A stretch of DNA of 30,245 nucleotides from an uncultured bacterium (GTDB taxonomy: Bacteria; Patescibacteriota; Dojkabacteria; B142; OLB20). Position numbers and translations under genes: made by a program. Location of the stretch: the NCBI GenBank assembly GCA_937889205.1, contig CALARN010000020.1, positions 1 through 30,245 of the forward strand, given 5' to 3'. Below the pieces are notes generated by a model, which was not told the origin of the DNA, did no database searches, and saw only the letters and a list, made by a program, of their open reading frames with translations. Below are positions 6,916-15,929 of the stretch, piece after piece. Within the stretch, counting starts at the first letter, position 1. Every line of letters starts with the position of its first letter.

Positions 6916-7476
6916 TTGAAACAAGGTTTTAATTTTCTAAAACCACAAGTTGAGCCCCCTTCAGCGTGGACTAAGGTTTACGAGTGGGTAGTAGGGACAG
7001 CTAAAGTGATTCTCATGGTTGCTATAGTAGCAGTAATAATTGCTATGATAATCAGGGTTGTGCTTGATGTACAAAGCAATCAGCTTGACGAACAAACAAA
7101 AAATCTCGAATCCCTAATGCAGGTAAGAGAGAAAGAAGAATTAAAGTATCGTGAATTACAAAAAAGAATTGCCAGCTATGAGGCTGCTTGGACAAGTACA
7201 AATATTAATTCTCCAGTAGTCGAACTAATATTAAGTATACTCCCTTTGTCTGCTACTGAACTAGATGTTAATCTTCAAGAATCTACTCTAAATATCAAAG
7301 GGATTGCTGAAAATAGTGATATCGATTTAATGGAAGAAGCTCTGAAAACCGATAAAAGCTTTACACAAGCACAACTATCCCGTTTAGAGGTCTCAGGGGC
7401 AGAAGGTGAAACACTTGTAAAATTCGATTTTCAGGCAAAAATAACAGCGTTTGACAAAAAAACTTTATCTGAATAG
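6916..7476 (+). CDS. pilN: PilN-like type IV pilus assembly protein
   Basis: A 186-residue bitopic protein. It has a short cytoplasmic N terminus (MKQGFNFLKPQ), one membrane helix (about 26-48), a charged coiled coil (about 52-92) and a small alpha/beta periplasmic-type domain. This is the PilN (fimbrial assembly) layout. PilN and PilO form the alignment complex linking the inner-membrane pilus motor to the exterior; in CPR cells such pili serve attachment or DNA uptake. The only usable start is TTG at 6916, because an in-frame stop lies at 6892 and no ATG or GTG intervenes. A PilO-like gene follows after 2 nt. The assignment rests on architecture and gene order. Confidence 0.65.
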   Translation: MKQGFNFLKPQVEPPSAWTKVYEWVVGTAKVILMVAIVAVIIAMIIRVVLDVQSNQLDEQTKNLESLMQVREKEELKYRELQKRIASYEAAWTSTNINSPVVELILSILPLSATELDVNLQESTLNIKGIAENSDIDLMEEALKTDKSFTQAQLSRLEVSGAEGETLVKFDFQAKITAFDKKTLSE

Positions 7477-7478
7477 CA

Positions 7479-8138
7479 ATGGCATTATATACAACAACCA
7501 ATCGAAAATTAAACGCAATCATCAATAGTAGCAAGGGTGGTACTTTTACCACAGGCTTTATGACACTGATAGTTGTAACGGCAATGATTGTGTTTGCACT
7601 GCTCCCCGCCTACACTTCAATTACAGACAAGATAGCAAACAACGAGTTAAAACAAAAATATTTAGACGAGCTGATAACAAAAAGAGATGTTATGGATCAA
7701 CTACTTTTAGAATATGAAAGCAATCAAGAGTTAATCACTGAATTTGAAAAGAATACTTTTATAAGAAATAACAACGAATTGATCGTGGCAAATATTGATA
7801 GTGTAGCTACAAACAGTAATACTAAATTGCAATCTGCAAGTTTCGATAAAGTAGAGGCTTCGAAAAAAGACGAATTAGCAAATTACTCTCAATTTATTAC
7901 ACAAACCTTTAACTTTGAGTTTAAAGGTAAGGCGATTGATTTACTTGGAACGCTGAGAAAGCTTGAATCGTTCCCTATTCCGATGGAATTTGAAAACATC
8001 TCGTTTTCATTCAAAAAAGATAAACAGGTTAGCGAAAATGTCGAAGTATTCAGAGATGAGCCGTTAATTAGTATGAATATGACAGGTAGATTTTATTTTT
8101 GGAAAAATGAAGAACTAAATGAACAGGTTGTGGAGTAG
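7479..8138 (+). CDS. pilO: PilO-like type IV pilus assembly protein
   Basis: A 219-residue bitopic protein with a membrane helix at about 26-46, a coiled coil at about 50-95 and a C-terminal ferredoxin-like region (for example FNFEFKGKAIDLLGTLRKLESFPIPMEF). This is the usual PilO arrangement, and the phrase about 'one component per dimension' of short-residue separation is typical of PilO. It begins 2 nt after the PilN-like stop and overlaps the next gene by 20 nt, so the three are one transcription unit. Stop TAG. The assignment is from architecture and operon order. Confidence 0.62.
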   Translation: MALYTTTNRKLNAIINSSKGGTFTTGFMTLIVVTAMIVFALLPAYTSITDKIANNELKQKYLDELITKRDVMDQLLLEYESNQELITEFEKNTFIRNNNELIVANIDSVATNSNTKLQSASFDKVEASKKDELANYSQFITQTFNFEFKGKAIDLLGTLRKLESFPIPMEFENISFSFKKDKQVSENVEVFRDEPLISMNMTGRFYFWKNEELNEQVVE

Positions 8139-8334
8139 TTTTATAATCTTAGCAGTAATTGTGATTCTCATCTTCGTTGGCTACGAAGTTTATCTCTCTT
8201 CGACTGGAGCCAATGCAACTTTCTCAAAAACTGTCAGTAGTATCGAGCCAAGCTTGGGAACAGCGAAACTAACTCACTTTACATCGTTAGTTGAAAATAT
8301 GCCCATAGCCGATAAAACATTAGACAACAAATAA
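8119..8334 (+). CDS. Small bitopic protein of the pilN/pilO operon
   Basis: A 71-residue protein with one membrane helix (about residues 6-25) and a short Ser/Thr-rich exported tail. It overlaps the end of the PilO-like gene by 20 nt, so its translation is coupled to it. Its position is where pilus operons often encode PilP or another small accessory, but no lipobox or PilP motif is visible. It could be a small pilus-associated protein, and the function is unassigned. Confidence 0.6.
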   Translation: MNRLWSSFIILAVIVILIFVGYEVYLSSTGANATFSKTVSSIEPSLGTAKLTHFTSLVENMPIADKTLDNK

Positions 8335-8335
8335 C

Positions 8336-8344
8336 TGCTATAAT
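8336..8344 (+). promoter_or_regulatory. Extended -10 promoter
   Basis: TGC directly followed by TATAAT (8339-8344), an extended -10 element with no good -35. It begins one base after the stop of the small pilus gene and 24 bp before the ATG at 8369, giving a very short leader. Confidence 0.5.
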
Positions 8345-8368
8345 TCGTTTAATTATTATTATTTTTTC

Positions 8369-9256
8369 ATGGATTACATAAAGAATTTTACAGACAGTTT
8401 TAAATTATGGTGGAATCATAAATATCTATGGATATTAGGTATTATTGGAGTGGTATTATCTGGCACAGGGGGTGTTTCACAAATACAAAATTCTTTTAAA
8501 CCGGATAGTCCCTTATTTAAAAACTCACAGTTTGACTCTTCATTAGTAATAATCCTACTTATTATCATTGCAATCATCTCGGTTGCAATAGCAATTGTTA
8601 GTATATATTTAACATTGAGAGTAGAAAGCTCGTTAATTCAAAGTGCAAAGCTATTAAGAGATAAGAAGTCTTTAGACTTCAAAAAAGCTTGGGCATTGGG
8701 CAATAAATACTTATTGAAGTTGTTTGTTAACTCTTTATTAATATCTCTTCCAATCTTTTTAATATTATTCATCTTAGTAATATTAATTATTGTTGGGGCT
8801 CTCTCTTTGGCAACACCATTATTAGCTATTCCCCTATTTCTAATTGCTTTTCTAATATTCCTAATTATGATGGCATATATTTTATTTGCCGCCTTAATAA
8901 GACCAATTTCTGAAAGATTTATCGTATTAGAAGGCAAAGAAAATGTCGAAGCACTTAAATTAACTTTATCGTTTATTAAGAGCAATTTGGGCTCTTTATT
9001 TATGATTTGGTTGATATTAATCGGCGTAAATATTATTATTTCGGTAGTTAGCTTACCCTTATCTTTGATGTTTGCAGCCATAACTCTACCAGCGATCGCT
9101 TTGGTTGCGCTTAACCCAATTATTGGAATTATCGGCTTTATTGTGACACAGCTAATTGTATCTTTGTTAAGCTCTTTGATTGGAGGTCCACAATTAGCAT
9201 TAACCAGCATTTATTGGACCAATAGTTTCTTAGAAATAAAACAAGAAAAGAAATAA
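8369..9256 (+). CDS. Polytopic membrane protein of unknown function
   Basis: A 295-residue protein with an N-terminal amphipathic start (MDYIKNFTDSFKLWWNHKYLW) and about six membrane segments, several very Ile/Leu-rich. A cytosolic stretch around residues 85-112 is charged (SAKLLRDKKSLDFKKAWALG). The general look matches the broad set of GlpQ-membrane-domain-like or YckC-like integral proteins common in Firmicutes, Chloroflexi and CPR. No catalytic motif is visible, so I do not assign a family firmly. It has its own extended -10 promoter. Confidence 0.7.
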   Translation: MDYIKNFTDSFKLWWNHKYLWILGIIGVVLSGTGGVSQIQNSFKPDSPLFKNSQFDSSLVIILLIIIAIISVAIAIVSIYLTLRVESSLIQSAKLLRDKKSLDFKKAWALGNKYLLKLFVNSLLISLPIFLILFILVILIIVGALSLATPLLAIPLFLIAFLIFLIMMAYILFAALIRPISERFIVLEGKENVEALKLTLSFIKSNLGSLFMIWLILIGVNIIISVVSLPLSLMFAAITLPAIALVALNPIIGIIGFIVTQLIVSLLSSLIGGPQLALTSIYWTNSFLEIKQEKK

Positions 9257-9272
9257 GTTAACACTAACGCCC

Positions 9273-9755
9273 ATGAAAAGGGTTCTAATATCATTTCTTA
9301 CTCTGTTATTCTTGCTAGGACTAGCTGCTTATGTTACCTATTACCAGAATCCTTTGCAAAAAGAAACTGTGATGCAAATTGCCCAGAACCAGGGGCTATA
9401 TACAGACGCAGAAGTTTTAGCAAAAATCCCTGAATATATTGAAAATGGCTTAATTTGGGATTTATTAGATCATCAAAAATTCTTTGCGTGGCTAACAATA
9501 CTCTCGTTAATCTTTGTTAACTTCGTCACTTTTATACATTTATTAATAGATAAGCTGTTTTTCTGTAAGTTTTTTGAAAACCCCAAAATGGTCCCGGCGA
9601 TAAGACGTGGTTTTTGGGTGGGTTTATCACTTATTGGTTTTGTGCTTTTAAGACTGATCAATGGTTTTTACTGGTATAACGCAGTTTCAATAGTGTTGTT
9701 GTTTGTTTGTATTGAGATTTTAACGATTAATCTGGCTCCAAAGACAAAAAAGTAA
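9273..9755 (+). CDS. Four-TM membrane protein of unknown function
   Basis: A 160-residue protein with hydrophobic segments at about residues 5-24, 66-92, 110-128 and 133-151. The loop after the first segment (about 25-62, containing YQNPLQKETVMQIAQNQGLY) is polar and probably faces outside. There are no recognisable motifs. It starts 16 nt after the preceding membrane protein gene and is likely co-transcribed with it. Confidence 0.65.
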   Translation: MKRVLISFLTLLFLLGLAAYVTYYQNPLQKETVMQIAQNQGLYTDAEVLAKIPEYIENGLIWDLLDHQKFFAWLTILSLIFVNFVTFIHLLIDKLFFCKFFENPKMVPAIRRGFWVGLSLIGFVLLRLINGFYWYNAVSIVLLFVCIEILTINLAPKTKK

Positions 9756-9781
9756 TATTATTTTTTAATTACACAATAAAT

Positions 9782-11659
9782 ATGGAAGCAGACGAAAAGA
9801 AAAACGATGTTCCTAAAGTTGTTAGCAGCAAAAAGACTTTATACATCGTACTTGCAGTAGTAGCGGGCTTATTCTTTATTTGTTTGGCAACAATAATTGT
9901 GGTTGTTGCATTTGTCTTACCAAAGCCAAATCCCGGTCCTTCGGTAGAGATCTGCGAAAAAAGCGGTCTATTTTATGATATCAAGTTAGACAAGTGTGTT
10001 TCGAGCTTGACCGTGACACCAACCGAGACCGTTACAGTCACCCCTACTGAAACAATAATGCCTGAAGAAAACGAAGAGATTTATGTTAGCAAGCAAGTAT
10101 CAATCAAATTTAAAGATAAACCACTTAAAGCAGAGAGCGTATCTCTATTTGTTAACGACTACATTAGTAATGATGATGGCGTTCAAGATGTTTACCTTAT
10201 CGGAGAATTTGCAAATGGTGAAATTACCAATGTCCCAACTGCAGAAAAACTAGACCTAAAAGGCAAACCCCTGTACCTTGCAATAATGCAAAAACAACCC
10301 GAGGGTGATTTAAGGGGAGCTTGGATTTCTCATGTTCACTTTGTAAAAATTGATAATACATACTTCATTCTTGATGCCTATTATGAATACTACTCGCCAG
10401 GTGTTAACTCAGGGGTAAATAAAAAATTTGCAACTTTAGATTTTAATGAGTTTGTGACACCAGAAGGTTTTTATGAAAAAGAGGTTCCTGACTATAATGA
10501 ATTTATAAAAAGCGTAAATGGAATTTATTATTCACGATATCATGAATATTGGCCAACACTTTTTAACAGTAATGATTTGACTGCTGTTGATACTTTAATG
10601 GGGAGCACCGTTTACCTTAGTAAATCTGATGAGTATAGTAGAACTTTTGTCAAAGCTAAAGATGGTTTTCTATACAATGTGAAATCTATTCCAACGATTA
10701 TGATAAAAGACGGAGCGCATTACCTAGATAGTAAAGCTGAAATCAACTGGAACAATGGTGGTGTGAATGTTAGCGGTTACGCATACAGTTCAATTGGATC
10801 ATGTATGGAAAACGATTTAGAAGTAATAAAAAATCCGCCCGCACTAAAGAAAACAGGAGTCGCGGCAAATGGTAGCGACATTTTTGAAGCCATTTCCTCT
10901 CAAGATAGCTATCGCAAAAGTCTATACGAAGAAGACTATCTTCAACGGGAAGCGTATAAATATAACCTTATCACTACAGATGATGTGGTACCTTTAACAT
11001 ATGAGCAATACTTAAACTATCACCCTGTATTCTATTGGCAAGATGAGTATGGTCGCTATGTTACATTTGTAAATAATGACTTTGTTTTTAGTGGCGGCTG
11101 TGGTAAACCAGTTGTTTACCTTTACCCTACACAAACCATAGACGCTACCGTCAAGGTAATACCCAATGGAAGACTCACACTAACCGTCCCTGCTATTGGT
11201 AAAGATAATACCTGGACAGTTCTTGCCACAAAAGACTCTCAAATAACAGATAAAGAAAGTGGCAAAAAATACTCTTATCTTTGGTGGGAATCTCAGGGGG
11301 CCGTTGGTGTGCACTTACCTAAAGAAGGCTTTGTTCTTGCTAAAGATTCATTAGAGAAAGACTTACGCAGTTTATTAACAAAAATGAATATGACTAGTAA
11401 TGAGATAGCTGCCTTCTGTGAGTACTGGATGCCAATTATGAACGAAGACATAACTCCATATTATTTCATCACATTCCTTTTCGACGAGCAAGTAGATCAA
11501 ATTGCACAACTCGAATTCGCGCCTGTCCCTGATGTTGTGAATAGAGTATTTATGGTTTATGAACCTATTGAAAAAGCTGTCGATGTTAAACCTCTAGCTA
11601 TTAGTCCTTTCGAGCGCTCCGGATACTATGTAGTTGAATGGGGAGGGGCAAAAAAGTAA
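9782..11659 (+). CDS. Large membrane-anchored surface protein with KPVVYLYP domain
   Basis: A 625-residue protein. Its cytoplasmic start is Lys/Asp rich, one membrane segment spans about residues 21-47, then a short Cys-paired segment (CEKSGLFYDIKLDKC) and a Thr/Pro/Glu linker of TVTPTE repeats. A large extracytoplasmic part follows. From about residue 440, after GCGKPVVYLYPTQ, it matches a recurrent but uncharacterised C-terminal module: a KPVhYLYP start, a beta-rich stretch, a KYSYLWWES signature and a long helical/beta tail. I know the module as widespread, without assigned function. The gene ends just before a strong terminator, closing the transcription unit. Confidence 0.65.
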   Translation: MEADEKKNDVPKVVSSKKTLYIVLAVVAGLFFICLATIIVVVAFVLPKPNPGPSVEICEKSGLFYDIKLDKCVSSLTVTPTETVTVTPTETIMPEENEEIYVSKQVSIKFKDKPLKAESVSLFVNDYISNDDGVQDVYLIGEFANGEITNVPTAEKLDLKGKPLYLAIMQKQPEGDLRGAWISHVHFVKIDNTYFILDAYYEYYSPGVNSGVNKKFATLDFNEFVTPEGFYEKEVPDYNEFIKSVNGIYYSRYHEYWPTLFNSNDLTAVDTLMGSTVYLSKSDEYSRTFVKAKDGFLYNVKSIPTIMIKDGAHYLDSKAEINWNNGGVNVSGYAYSSIGSCMENDLEVIKNPPALKKTGVAANGSDIFEAISSQDSYRKSLYEEDYLQREAYKYNLITTDDVVPLTYEQYLNYHPVFYWQDEYGRYVTFVNNDFVFSGGCGKPVVYLYPTQTIDATVKVIPNGRLTLTVPAIGKDNTWTVLATKDSQITDKESGKKYSYLWWESQGAVGVHLPKEGFVLAKDSLEKDLRSLLTKMNMTSNEIAAFCEYWMPIMNEDITPYYFITFLFDEQVDQIAQLEFAPVPDVVNRVFMVYEPIEKAVDVKPLAISPFERSGYYVVEWGGAKK

Positions 11660-11682
11660 TAAGCATTTGTACGAATTTTTTA

Positions 11683-11708
11683 GGGGGCGTTGCAAAACGC
11701 CCCCTTTG
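11683..11708 (+). terminator. Rho-independent terminator
   Basis: GGGGGCGTT (11683-11691) pairs perfectly with AACGCCCCC (11696-11704) around a GCAA tetraloop, followed by TTTGT. A 9-bp GC-rich stem in AT-rich DNA, 23 bp after the stop of the surface protein gene. The metG promoter -35 overlaps its tail. Confidence 0.9.
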
Positions 11709-11734
11709 TAAAAATACTACCTCTAAACTATAAT
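11706..11734 (+). promoter_or_regulatory. Promoter of the metG operon
   Basis: TTGTAA (11706-11711), a 17-bp spacer and a perfect TATAAT (11729-11734). The predicted start is near 11741, about 20 nt before the metG ATG. The -35 lies in the T-tail of the preceding terminator. Confidence 0.7.
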
Positions 11735-11759
11735 CAAACTACTTATTAAAAGAATTTGT

Positions 11760-13523
11760 ATGAATCAGAAAATTTTGGTTGGAGTAGCATGGCCATATGT
11801 CAATGGTGACTTGCATTTAGGGCATTTGGCTGGTTATCTACTTCCTGCAGATATGTTTGCAAGATTTCAAAGACTGCGTGGCAATGATGTATTGATGATT
11901 TCAGGTTCAGATTGCCATGGTACGCCAATTACGGTTGAAGCCGACAAATCTGGGAAAACCCCTGCAGAGATTGTGAAAACTTATCATCAACAAGACATAG
12001 AGCTGTTTAAGCTCTATGACCTAAGCTATAACCTTTACACAGACACTACTACAGAGCAGCACATGACAACTGTGCAAGAAATGTTCTTAGACCTATTAAA
12101 AAGCGGATACATTGTTAAAGACACTATGCAGCAATATTACGCTGAGGCAGATCAACAATTTTTACCTGATAGATATGTCGAAGGCACTTGCCCTCACTGT
12201 GGCGCACATGAACAACGCTCTGATCAATGCGAGGCGTGTGGTCGTTGGTTAGCAGATGGCGAATTACTTAATCCAATCAGTAAATTAACCAAAGCCGCAG
12301 TTAGCTTAAAAGCAACTGAGCATTATTTTCTAGACTTCGAAAAAATTACTCCTCAATTACGAGAGTATGTTGATTCACGAAAAGGTATCTGGCGTAATTG
12401 GGTGTGGCAAGAAACCAACAGCTGGTTAACAGAAGGACTTAAGAAAAGAGCAATCACTAGAGATATGGATTGGGCAATTGATTTACCTATTGAAGAAATA
12501 AAGAAACTTCCTGCAGATAAACAACTTAAAGATTTTACTGGTAAAAAAATATATGTCTGGTTTGAAGCAGTAATTGGATATTTGTCTGCCGTAAAGCAAT
12601 GGTCAACAATTACCTCAGCAGATAACATTCCAGATAATGTAATTTATAGCAAAACTTCCGGTCAAGCTACTGATTGGAAAGAGTGGTGGCTTAATAAAGA
12701 TGCCAGAATCTTTAACTTTATGGGGCAAGACAACCTAGTATTTCACACACTAATGTGGCCGGCACAGTTAATTGGCACGGGTAAAGACTACACCCTACCG
12801 GAAAATGTGGTAGTTAATAAATTTCTTAATTTAGAAGGCAAAAAGTTTTCTAAAAGTAGAAACTGGACAATCAATTCAAGAAAAATGGCAGAAACATTTA
12901 GTACTGATCTTGTTCGCTACTATATGGTAAGTAACTTTCCTGAAAACAAAGAAGGAGATTTTACTTGGCAGGGTTTTGTCGCATCTGTAAATAATGAACT
13001 AGTAGCTAATTTAGGAAATTTTATTAATCGAAGTCTGAAATTTTACGAAGCCAAGTTGTCTGGAAAGTTAACTTCAAATGAATATGTTCTTGATAAACAT
13101 ATTGAGCAGAGAATAAAAGATACATTTATTAATTGTGCGGCACATCTAGATAAAGTAGAACTTGTGGCCGGATTTAATCAGATAATGGAGCTCTCTCGTT
13201 TTGGCAATAAATATTTTGATGATGAGAAAATTTGGGTAGTAGTTAAAACAGATACTGCTAAAGCTGAACAAATAATGTTTAATCTGCTTAATATCGTGAA
13301 TGCCTTTAAATTATTAATGATACCTTTCTTGCCTAACGCAGCAAAGCAATTGGCAGAAACGCTGGGCTCAGACATAGAGATTAGCGCATATTCACCAGAC
13401 GTCAATCACGATTTATGGCAACCTGAAATTACAAAAAGCTTCAAATTAATAAAAGATGTTACCATTTTATTTAACAAACTAGACTTAACAGAAGTCTTGT
13501 CAATTAAAGAATCATTGCGATAA
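11760..13523 (+). CDS. metG: Methionyl-tRNA synthetase
   Basis: A 587-residue class I synthetase charging tRNA-Met. The catalytic start VAWPYVNGDLHLGH carries the HIGH motif as HLGH (residues 19-22). A zinc knuckle, CPHC...CEAC, lies at about 144-161. Recognition elements include KIYVWFEAVIGYLSA and FMGQDNLVFHTLMWP. The KMSKS loop appears as FSKS in KKFSKSRN (about 361-368). The alpha-helical anticodon-binding domain follows. The C-terminal EMAP/tRNA-binding domain found in longer MetRS forms is absent. It has its own promoter, and tatD follows after 2 nt. No Shine-Dalgarno sequence is visible. Confidence 0.97.
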   Translation: MNQKILVGVAWPYVNGDLHLGHLAGYLLPADMFARFQRLRGNDVLMISGSDCHGTPITVEADKSGKTPAEIVKTYHQQDIELFKLYDLSYNLYTDTTTEQHMTTVQEMFLDLLKSGYIVKDTMQQYYAEADQQFLPDRYVEGTCPHCGAHEQRSDQCEACGRWLADGELLNPISKLTKAAVSLKATEHYFLDFEKITPQLREYVDSRKGIWRNWVWQETNSWLTEGLKKRAITRDMDWAIDLPIEEIKKLPADKQLKDFTGKKIYVWFEAVIGYLSAVKQWSTITSADNIPDNVIYSKTSGQATDWKEWWLNKDARIFNFMGQDNLVFHTLMWPAQLIGTGKDYTLPENVVVNKFLNLEGKKFSKSRNWTINSRKMAETFSTDLVRYYMVSNFPENKEGDFTWQGFVASVNNELVANLGNFINRSLKFYEAKLSGKLTSNEYVLDKHIEQRIKDTFINCAAHLDKVELVAGFNQIMELSRFGNKYFDDEKIWVVVKTDTAKAEQIMFNLLNIVNAFKLLMIPFLPNAAKQLAETLGSDIEISAYSPDVNHDLWQPEITKSFKLIKDVTILFNKLDLTEVLSIKESLR

Positions 13524-13525
13524 CA

Positions 13526-14401
13526 ATGGCAAAAACCGCATCGCAGACAAGTCGGCTTTATCAAGCCTTTCCACAAAACAGGCTGTTTGATAGTCATTGC
13601 CATCTTGAAAGCATGCCGGGTTACATCAAGCCTCAAGTTGAAGCTGCTATTGCAGCCGGAGTAAGCAATATCGTCACTGTAGGTATAGATATAAAGTCAA
13701 GCCTTGCAGGGTTAGCAATCCAAAAAAAGTATCCTGAAGTGGTGTTAGCCGGTATTGGGCTACAACCTGAAATTGTCATCCCCGGCTCTGATATTTACGA
13801 TAAATCAATTACTACAATAAATGCAGGCGAAACTATTCAACAAATAGAGAAATGTTTAATTGACAACGAATTCAAGCTTATTGGAGAATGTGGGCTAGAT
13901 TATTATTGGTTAGAACGAAACGAAACATTAACTGCAAGCGAAATTGAGAACTGTAAATATTTGCAGCAGTTTTTACTTAAAGAGCAATTAAAACTGGCAC
14001 AGCTTTTTAAACTTCCTGTGAGCTTGCATTCACGAGCGGCAGAGGCTGATTGCATAGATGCCTGCAAGCAATATGCCCACAAATTACCCGTAATATTTCA
14101 TAGCTTTACCGGTAACCTTGAACAGGCACAAGAGATTATTTCGTCGGGTTTTAAAATAGGGATAAATGCGATTATAACTTACAAATCAGCTGCTGCACTA
14201 AGAGAATTGTTTATAAAAATAGTTGGCAATAACAAAATTGATTCTGTTAAAGACCTTTACGAGCTTGGCTTTTACCTTGAGACAGACTCACCCTTATTAG
14301 TTCCTAGCAATTCAAAACAGCACGAATCGTTTAATAGTCCAAAGCAATTACCATATATATGGCAATTTATAACAACGCTTTTACGAAAAAATGAAGCCTA
14401 A
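13526..14401 (+). CDS. tatD: TatD-family metal-dependent hydrolase/DNase
   Basis: A 291-residue TIM-barrel hydrolase of the TatD family, whose members act as 3'-5' exonucleases or AP endonucleases on damaged DNA. The metal ligands are visible: DSHCHL (residues 22-27), GECGLDYYW, LHSR, FHSFTG and ETDSPLL. The N-terminal 20 residues before the first motif are slightly longer than usual. It starts 2 nt after metG, and its end overlaps the deacetylase gene by 11 nt. The metG-tatD pairing is common in bacteria. Confidence 0.92.
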   Translation: MAKTASQTSRLYQAFPQNRLFDSHCHLESMPGYIKPQVEAAIAAGVSNIVTVGIDIKSSLAGLAIQKKYPEVVLAGIGLQPEIVIPGSDIYDKSITTINAGETIQQIEKCLIDNEFKLIGECGLDYYWLERNETLTASEIENCKYLQQFLLKEQLKLAQLFKLPVSLHSRAAEADCIDACKQYAHKLPVIFHSFTGNLEQAQEIISSGFKIGINAIITYKSAAALRELFIKIVGNNKIDSVKDLYELGFYLETDSPLLVPSNSKQHESFNSPKQLPYIWQFITTLLRKNEA

Positions 14402-15326
14402 ATACAAACTCAATAAGCTTCGCTTTTACCCAATCTGGGCAGTGTTAAGTTTGCTTGGTTTATGCTTTATTACTATCGGACTCACCTCTACATTCAATAA
14501 AGACTTACAAGCTTTTTTAGTTGATGTGCAAACAGATAATCAACAATCCTTTTCAGGCTTCCATGTTGCACCTCCAATTAATGAGTTTATTACAGCGTCC
14601 ATTTTAAACTTTGATAAAGACTACGATGTTACCCCTGCCCCACAAGCATCAGGCACTGTGAGAATTCCGGTGTTGACCTATCATCACCTAGCGCCTGTTC
14701 CAAACAAAGCTGGTGTTCGTGATTATTATGTATCTCCAGAAGTATTTGAAGAGCAATTAAAATATCTTGATGAAAAAAATTACAAAGTACTAACGCCTAA
14801 AGAATTTTATGATTTATTAATGACCGGTAAGAACCCAATACAAAAATCTGTAATGCTTACTTTTGATGATGGTAACTATGACAATTATCAATATGCCTTT
14901 CCCCTTCTTAAAAAGTATGGTTTTCCCGCAGTATTTTATGTTCCCTCTGACCGTAGTGGAATTTCTAGAGCGAAGCTTAGAGAAATGACTGATGCCGGTA
15001 TGGTAATTGACCCTCATGGTCGTACGCATATGCTTCTGGGTAAGGTAGATGACGCTGATAGTCTTTATAGTGAGATAACCGTAAGTAAAAGAAATATTGA
15101 ATATATGACAGGAAAAACTGCGGTATCTTTTTGCTATCCGGGCTGTGAATATAATGGAGCGGTAATTGGAACACTACGAAGTAGCAACTATTTATTAGCC
15201 TTTACTTGTGGTCGTAGTATCGATCATAGACCTGGAAACAGATTTGTACTAAATAGAATGCATGTATATGACGATATGAACCACTTTAAAAGCATTCTCT
15301 CAGGTGTAAGTTATTACCCCTATTAA
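14391..15326 (+). CDS. Membrane-anchored polysaccharide deacetylase (NodB/CE4)
   Basis: A 311-residue protein with an N-terminal membrane anchor (about 12-32), an extended linker and a NodB domain. Motif 1 is TFDDG (157-161), with the catalytic and metal Asp pair. Motif 2 is HGRTH (209-213), the two metal His residues. Motif 3 reads FCYPGCEYN (247-255) where many enzymes have RxPYG or YPYG. CE4 enzymes remove acetyl groups from N-acetylglucosamine in peptidoglycan or other surface glycans. This one would act outside the membrane. It overlaps tatD by 11 nt and meets the convergent phosphatase gene with a 4-nt overlap. Confidence 0.88.
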   Translation: MKPKYKLNKLRFYPIWAVLSLLGLCFITIGLTSTFNKDLQAFLVDVQTDNQQSFSGFHVAPPINEFITASILNFDKDYDVTPAPQASGTVRIPVLTYHHLAPVPNKAGVRDYYVSPEVFEEQLKYLDEKNYKVLTPKEFYDLLMTGKNPIQKSVMLTFDDGNYDNYQYAFPLLKKYGFPAVFYVPSDRSGISRAKLREMTDAGMVIDPHGRTHMLLGKVDDADSLYSEITVSKRNIEYMTGKTAVSFCYPGCEYNGAVIGTLRSSNYLLAFTCGRSIDHRPGNRFVLNRMHVYDDMNHFKSILSGVSYYPY

Positions 15327-15886
15327 ATCTCAACTTCAAATTTGCTCAAAGTAGTAATAGGAAGTTCTCGCATTTCTGCATCAGTATACTCTCTTAGTAT
15401 CTGTAACAGTAGTCTAATAACTATCGTATGGGTAACTATCATTATCTTTTCGTAGCGTCCGCCGTTTCTTAGCTGAATCAGAAAATGCACAAACTTCTTT
15501 ATCCTTGATTGGAGCTCTGCTACACTTTCAGATTTTTCAAATCCTTCAAACATCTCTACATCTTTAATACTAGTTAGCTCGGGATATTTGGCTTGAATTT
15601 GCTCAAGGGATTTTCCTGACATATCGCCGAAGTTGCGCTCTTTAATAAGCTCATTTTCAATGAGCCGTGAACCTAATCCATTACTAATTATCGTTCCAGT
15701 TTGCCTAGCACGAGTTAAAGGTGAAGTAATCACCATATCGATTTGTTCTTTTTGCTGAATCAGAAAAGAGGCATATTGATTGACAGCTAACACGCCCTGT
15801 TCACTAAGCGCTTTATCTACCCACCCTAAGACGGTGTTAGATTTTTCATAACCTGTCTCGCCGTGGCAGACAACCAACAGCTGCAT
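15323..15886 (-). CDS. Histidine phosphatase (phosphoglycerate mutase-like) with altered RHG motif
   Basis: A 187-residue member of the histidine phosphatase superfamily. The N-terminal strand reads LLVVCHGET where nearly all members have RHGET. The phospho-accepting His (residue 8) is kept, but the Arg that helps bind phosphate is Cys. The other elements are present: SPLTRARQT, a LIKERNFGDMSG segment with the acid/base Glu, and VTHTIVIRLL carrying the second His. It may have lower activity or altered substrate choice. The substrate (sugar phosphate, nucleotide or protein) cannot be told. It converges on the deacetylase gene with a 4-nt overlap. Confidence 0.82.
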   Translation of the reverse strand: MQLLVVCHGETGYEKSNTVLGWVDKALSEQGVLAVNQYASFLIQQKEQIDMVITSPLTRARQTGTIISNGLGSRLIENELIKERNFGDMSGKSLEQIQAKYPELTSIKDVEMFEGFEKSESVAELQSRIKKFVHFLIQLRNGGRYEKIMIVTHTIVIRLLLQILREYTDAEMRELPITTLSKFEVEI

Positions 15887-15929
15887 GATAATACAATAAG
15901 AATTATTACCAGCCTATTTCTATTCTATA

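Noticed and set aside
8638..9210. 190-codon minus-strand ORF opposite the polytopic membrane protein
   Set aside because: It is the antisense shadow of an Ile/Leu-rich membrane gene; its Asn/Lys/Ile-rich translation has no motif or domain.
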